This document shows, in pieces, positions 13,465-16,746 of a stretch of 16,746 bases of DNA. The notes under the pieces are model-generated. The model did not search any database. It saw nothing but the letters and a program-made list of their open reading frames with translations, and had not been told where the DNA came from. The DNA lies in the NCBI GenBank assembly GCA_904394195.1, contig CAJFNH010000021.1, forward strand, positions 1-16,746, read 5' to 3'. Source of the stretch: Candidatus Gallimonas caecicola. GTDB lineage: Bacteria; Bacillota; Clostridia; Christensenellales; Borkfalkiaceae. The position numbers and the translations under genes are program-made. Position 1 is the first letter of the stretch; every line of letters starts with the position of its first letter.

Positions 13465-14832
13465 ATGTTCAACGACAATGTTCCCTTTGTGGGGAGAGAG
13501 GACGGCACGCAGCGCACATCGGCGCCTGCAACGACCGATTTTGTTGCCAACGGCAAGGCGAAGATCACCGTGGTCGGTGTGGGCGGCGCGGGAAACAATG
13601 CCGTCAACCGCATGATCGAAGCGGGCATCACGAGCGCCGAATATATTGCCGTCAATACGGACGCGCAGATTCTTGCATGCAACAAGGCGCAGAAGAGGAT
13701 CCAGATCGGCGCGCAGCGCACCAAGGGGCTTGGGGCGGGTGCAGAGCCGGAGATCGGCAGGGAAGCCGCCGAGGAGAGCAAGGAGGAGCTTGCAAGCGCG
13801 ATCGAGGGAACAGACCTGCTGTTCATCACCGCCGGAATGGGCGGAAAGATCGCAAAGGACAAAAAGATCTTGACGGTCGCAGTCGTCACCAAGCCTTTCG
13901 AGTTTGAAGGCAAGCGCAGGATGGACAATGCCTCAAAGGGTATCGACAATCTGAAAAAATATGTCGATACCATCGTCATCATTCCCAACGAAAAGATCCG
14001 GGAGGTCGTGCCCAAGAATGCGACCATGACAGACGCATTGCGCGTGGCGGACGAGGTGCTTAAACAGGGGATCCGCGGCATTGCCGATCTCATCATTACG
14101 CCCGCGCTCATCAACCTTGACTTTGCAGACGTGAGAACGACGCTCAAGGATAAGGGCCTTGCGCATATGGGCGTAGGCGTTGCAAAGGGGGAAAACCGCA
14201 TCATCGATGCGGTACGGCTTGCCGTCAATTCACCGTTGCTTGAAACGACCATTGAGGGGGCGACGGGCGTCATCCTCAACATCGTCGGCGGACCCGATCT
14301 GACGCTTGATGAGGCGACAAAGGCCGCAGGGCTCATCCACGGCGTTGTCGACTATTCTGCGAATATTATCTTCGGTGCATGCGTCGATCCCAATATTCAG
14401 GATGAAGTGGAGGTCACCGTCATTGCCACGGGCTTCCCTTCGGGTGAGGAAGCGGCACAGAATGCCGCGCGTCAGGCGGCGTCCTATTCTGCGGGAAGCA
14501 TTCCTTCCGCTCCTGCTGCCGAGCAGCCTTCCGCCGATTACGGCGCTGCGTCGTCTGCTCCCTATCCGAGCGCGCCCAATCCCTATTCGGCGGCGCCTCA
14601 ACCCGTGCAGCAGCCCTATTACGGACAGTCTCAGCCTGCGGGCGGATATTACGCACAGCCCTCGCAGCCTGCCTATCCTTCGCAGCCGGCTTATCCCGGA
14701 CAGCCCGCACCCGTTGCGCCCGCAGCGGCTGCAGCGCCTGTCCGTGAACCCGATCCTGAGCCTGAAACGCCGGATGATGACCGTGAGAACAAACTTCCGT
14801 TGTTCATCCGCCGCATGCTCGGCAAAAAATAA
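13465..14832 (+). CDS. ftsZ: Cell division protein FtsZ, with the tubulin signature loop missing
   Basis: Tubulin-like GTPase that forms the division ring. The 455-residue product has GVGGAGNNAVNRM (38-50), NTDAQIL, KGLGAGAEPEIGREAAEES, TVAVVTKPFEFEG, the catalytic T7 loop NLDFADVRT (217-225), GGPDLTL and VTVIATGF. A Pro/Tyr/Gln/Ala-rich linker (about 325-435) contains tandem QPAYPS/QPAYPG repeats, and the C-terminal peptide KLPLFIRRMLGKK should bind FtsA or SepF. The anomaly is at residues 127/128. The family reads ITAGMGGGTGTGAAPVIA followed by the rest of helix H4; here it reads ITAGMGGKIAKDKKILTV. Eleven residues, most of the GTP-phosphate loop and the start of H4, are absent with the frame intact. 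As written it should not bind or hydrolyse GTP normally. GGAGGT precedes the ATG by 4 bases and overlaps the end of ftsA. Confidence 0.95.
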   Translation: MFNDNVPFVGREDGTQRTSAPATTDFVANGKAKITVVGVGGAGNNAVNRMIEAGITSAEYIAVNTDAQILACNKAQKRIQIGAQRTKGLGAGAEPEIGREAAEESKEELASAIEGTDLLFITAGMGGKIAKDKKILTVAVVTKPFEFEGKRRMDNASKGIDNLKKYVDTIVIIPNEKIREVVPKNATMTDALRVADEVLKQGIRGIADLIITPALINLDFADVRTTLKDKGLAHMGVGVAKGENRIIDAVRLAVNSPLLETTIEGATGVILNIVGGPDLTLDEATKAAGLIHGVVDYSANIIFGACVDPNIQDEVEVTVIATGFPSGEEAAQNAARQAASYSAGSIPSAPAAEQPSADYGAASSAPYPSAPNPYSAAPQPVQQPYYGQSQPAGGYYAQPSQPAYPSQPAYPGQPAPVAPAAAAAPVREPDPEPETPDDDRENKLPLFIRRMLGKK

Positions 14833-14845
14833 CTGTATGGAAAAG

Positions 14846-14876
14846 AATAGCACCGCCCGATCGGCGGTGCTATTTT
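14846..14876 (+). terminator. Terminator-like stem-loop after ftsZ
   Basis: AATAGCACCGCC (14846-14857) pairs over 12 bp with GGCGGTGCTATT (14863-14874) around a 5-base loop, ending in TTTT and starting 14 bases after the ftsZ stop. The U-run is short, so the following stem-loop may act as back-up. Confidence 0.8.
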
Positions 14877-14889
14877 ATGTTGTCCAAAT

Positions 14890-14917
14890 AAAAAACCTGC
14901 CGCGGGGCAGGTTTTTT
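14890..14917. terminator. Bidirectional terminator between ftsZ and groEL
   Basis: AAAAAACCTGCC (14890-14901) pairs perfectly with GGCAGGTTTTTT (14906-14917) around GCGG. Both strands read a GC stem followed by six U residues, so it can end the ftsAZ transcript and the convergent groES-groEL transcript, whose stop codon is 10 bases away. Confidence 0.92.
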
Positions 14918-14926
14918 AATGCTTGA

Positions 14927-16555
14927 TCAATACATGCCGCCCATATCGCCGCCGGCGGGAGCCGCAGGCGCGGGAGGGGTAGGGATGTCCGTCACGATGG
15001 ATTCCGTCGTCAACAGAGTGGAAGCAACGGAGGCCGCGTTCTGCAGTACGGAGCGGGTGACCTTCGTGGGGTCGATGATGCCGCTCTCCACCATGTCTGC
15101 ATAGACGTTCTTGAGTGCGTCGAAACCGTAACTTACAGACTTCTTTGCCAGGATCTTATCGACGACCACCGAGCCGTCCACGCCCGCGTTGGCTGCGATC
15201 TGACGTACGGGCTCCTCACATGCCTTCAGGATGATCGCGGCGCCCGTCTTCTCATCGCCGGAAAGGGTAGAGACAAGCTTCTTGAGAACGGGAACGCAGG
15301 AGAGGAGAGCGCTGCCGCCGCCGGGAACGTAGCCTTCCTCGACTGCCGCGCGCGTTGCCGCAAGCGCGTCCTCGATGCGCAACTTCTTTTCCTTCATCTC
15401 GACTTCCGTCGCCGCGCCGACGTTGATGACGGCAACGCCGCCCGCCAGCTTTGCAAGACGCTCCTGCAGCTTTTCCTTATCGTAGTCGGAAGTCGTGACC
15501 TCGATCTGCGCTTTGATGGAGGCAACGCGCGCCTTGATGGCTTCTTTGTCGCCGGCGCCGTCGATGATGGTGGTGTTGTCCTTATCCACCTTGACCTGGT
15601 TGGCTCTTCCCAGCATATCCGGCGTCACATCCTTGAACTCATACCCGAGATCGGAGGAGACGACTGTACCGCCCGTAAGGACTGCGATATCTTCGAGCAT
15701 CGCCTTTCTTCTGTCGCCGAATCCGGGCGCCTTGACGGCAACGCAGTTGAACACGCCCTTGAGCTTGTTGACAATGAGTGCGGCGAGAGCGTCGCCCTCC
15801 ACGTCCTCTGCAATGATGAGCAGTCTTGCACCCTGCTGTGCGAGGGGCTCGACGATGGGCAGGATCTCCTGCAGATTGGAGATCTTCTTGTCCGTGATGA
15901 GAATGTAGGGGGAATCAAGCACGGCCTCCATCTTGTCGGTATTTGTGACCATGTAGGCGGAGGTGTAGCCTCTGTCAAACTGCATGCCCTCCACGGTAGT
16001 CAGCTCCGTCGTCATGGACTTGCCTTCTTCCACGGTGATCACGCCGTCTTTGCCGACGATCTCCATGGCTTTTGCAATGAGCTCGCCGACCGTCTCGTCG
16101 CCCGCGGAGATGGCTGCGACCTGCGAGATCGCCTTTCTGCCGTCCACCTTCTTGGAGATGGAGCGAAGCTGTTCGACGGCGGCTTCCACAGCCTTTTCGA
16201 TACCCTTGCGCAGGATGATGGGATTGGCGCCCGCCGCAAGGTTTTTCAGGCCTTCGCGGATGATCGCCTGCGCCAGCAGAACTGCCGTCGTCGTGCCGTC
16301 GCCCGCAACATCGTTGGTCTTGGTGGAAACTTCTTTCACCAGCTGTGCGCCCATATTCTCAAAGGGGTCGGGAAGCTCGATCTCTTTTGCGATGGTCACG
16401 CCGTCATTGGTGATGAGGGGGGCGCCGTACTTTTTGTCCAGCACCACGTTCCTGCCCTTGGGGCCGAGGGTGATCTTGACCGTATCCGCAAGCGTATTTA
16501 CGCCCGCTTCCAGCGCTTTTCTTGCGTCGTCGCCGTATTTGATTTGCTTTGCCAT
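14927..16555 (-). CDS. groEL: 60 kDa chaperonin GroEL
   Basis: ATP-driven cytosolic folding chaperonin that works with GroES. The 542-residue product is full length and canonical: MAKQIKYGDDARKALEAGV at the start, the ATP-site loops TLGPKGRNVVLD and DVAGDGTTT (82-90), KAPGFGDRRKAMLEDIA, GGVAVINVGAATEVEMKEKK, AAVEEGYVPGGGSALL and the C-terminal GGDMGGMY, a short form of the GGM tail. The ATG has AGGAG 10 bases upstream on the minus strand. It lies 77 bases after groES and is convergent with ftsZ. Any CIRCE or other heat-shock operator would lie before groES, outside the window. Confidence 0.98.
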   Translation of the reverse strand: MAKQIKYGDDARKALEAGVNTLADTVKITLGPKGRNVVLDKKYGAPLITNDGVTIAKEIELPDPFENMGAQLVKEVSTKTNDVAGDGTTTAVLLAQAIIREGLKNLAAGANPIILRKGIEKAVEAAVEQLRSISKKVDGRKAISQVAAISAGDETVGELIAKAMEIVGKDGVITVEEGKSMTTELTTVEGMQFDRGYTSAYMVTNTDKMEAVLDSPYILITDKKISNLQEILPIVEPLAQQGARLLIIAEDVEGDALAALIVNKLKGVFNCVAVKAPGFGDRRKAMLEDIAVLTGGTVVSSDLGYEFKDVTPDMLGRANQVKVDKDNTTIIDGAGDKEAIKARVASIKAQIEVTTSDYDKEKLQERLAKLAGGVAVINVGAATEVEMKEKKLRIEDALAATRAAVEEGYVPGGGSALLSCVPVLKKLVSTLSGDEKTGAAIILKACEEPVRQIAANAGVDGSVVVDKILAKKSVSYGFDALKNVYADMVESGIIDPTKVTRSVLQNAASVASTLLTTESIVTDIPTPPAPAAPAGGDMGGMY

Positions 16556-16632
16556 AATAATAAAACTCCTGTTTTGAATGATTTTTATGATTTTCTTTCC
16601 GGAATGTTATGCCGATGACCGTTCGCCTGCGG

Positions 16633-16746
16633 TTACTCGACGATGGCAAGGATGTCGCTCTGTTTGATGATGGTAAATTCCTTGCCGTCCACTTTGAAGT
16701 CGGTGCCCGCATACTTGGAGCAGAGCACTTTATCGCCCACTTTTAC
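16633..16746 (-). CDS. groES: 10 kDa co-chaperonin GroES, 3' end only (partial)
   Basis: The reverse strand encodes the last 37 residues of GroES: VKVGDKVLCSKYAGTDFKVD, then a short beta stretch ending in SDILAIVE, followed by TAA. KVGDKVL, KYAGT and the SDILA(I/V)VE ending are diagnostic of the heptameric lid of GroEL. The start and the mobile loop lie beyond the window. It is the first gene of the groES-groEL operon; the 77-base gap to groEL holds only the groEL ribosome site and AT-rich DNA. Confidence 0.96.
   Translation of the reverse strand, partial: VKVGDKVLCSKYAGTDFKVDGKEFTIIKQSDILAIVE

Noticed and set aside
14580..14720. Pro/Tyr/Gln repeats in ftsZ as an inserted element
   Set aside because: FtsZ linkers are normally variable and low-complexity. 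The reading frame and the C-terminal peptide continue normally.

Overview
The window is a chromosomal stretch of a low-to-mid GC Gram-positive type bacterium, most likely a Clostridia-class Bacillota. By eye the coding DNA is in the high 50s % GC. This rests on the order of the division and cell wall (dcw) genes, strong AGGAGG-type ribosome sites, TTG and GTG starts, and consensus sigma-A promoters. MurE carries the DNPR signature of meso-diaminopimelate peptidoglycan. I cannot assign a genus.

Layout. (1) 1-1032: the 5' end of rpsT (minus strand) and a divergent glutamate racemase gene, murI, sharing a compact symmetric promoter region. (2) 1063-1107: a perfect sigma-A promoter (TTGACA, 17 bp, TATAAT) overlapped by four 10-bp-phased MraZ boxes. 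(3) 1153-12154: the main dcw operon, mraZ, rsmH, an ftsL-like gene, a class B PBP (ftsI), murE, mraY, murD, ftsW, murA and ftsQ, tightly packed, several with touching or overlapping ends. murF, murG and murC are absent from their usual places. (4) 12182-12267: a strong intrinsic terminator followed by a second perfect consensus promoter. (5) 12312-14832: ftsA and ftsZ as a separate unit. (6) 14846-14917: two stem-loops separating ftsZ from the convergent groES-groEL operon, which fills the rest of the window on the minus strand; groES is cut by the window end.

How the genes work together. MurI supplies D-glutamate. MurA, MurD and MurE build the UDP-MurNAc-peptide, MraY moves it to the lipid carrier, and FtsW and the class B PBP polymerise and cross-link septal peptidoglycan. 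The FtsL-like protein and FtsQ organise that synthase, and FtsA anchors FtsZ. MraZ probably represses its own promoter.

The most striking observation is in FtsZ. The protein is canonical from end to end except that 11 residues, including most of the tubulin signature (GGGTGTG) and the start of the next helix, are missing in frame at residues 127/128 (nt about 13843-13848). The partner FtsA also has degenerate nucleotide-binding motifs. Either this is an unusual Z-ring system, or the FtsZ lesion is a mutation or sequence error that should be checked first. I see no mobile element, CRISPR array, tRNA or rRNA, and no gene-free stretch over 300 bases.
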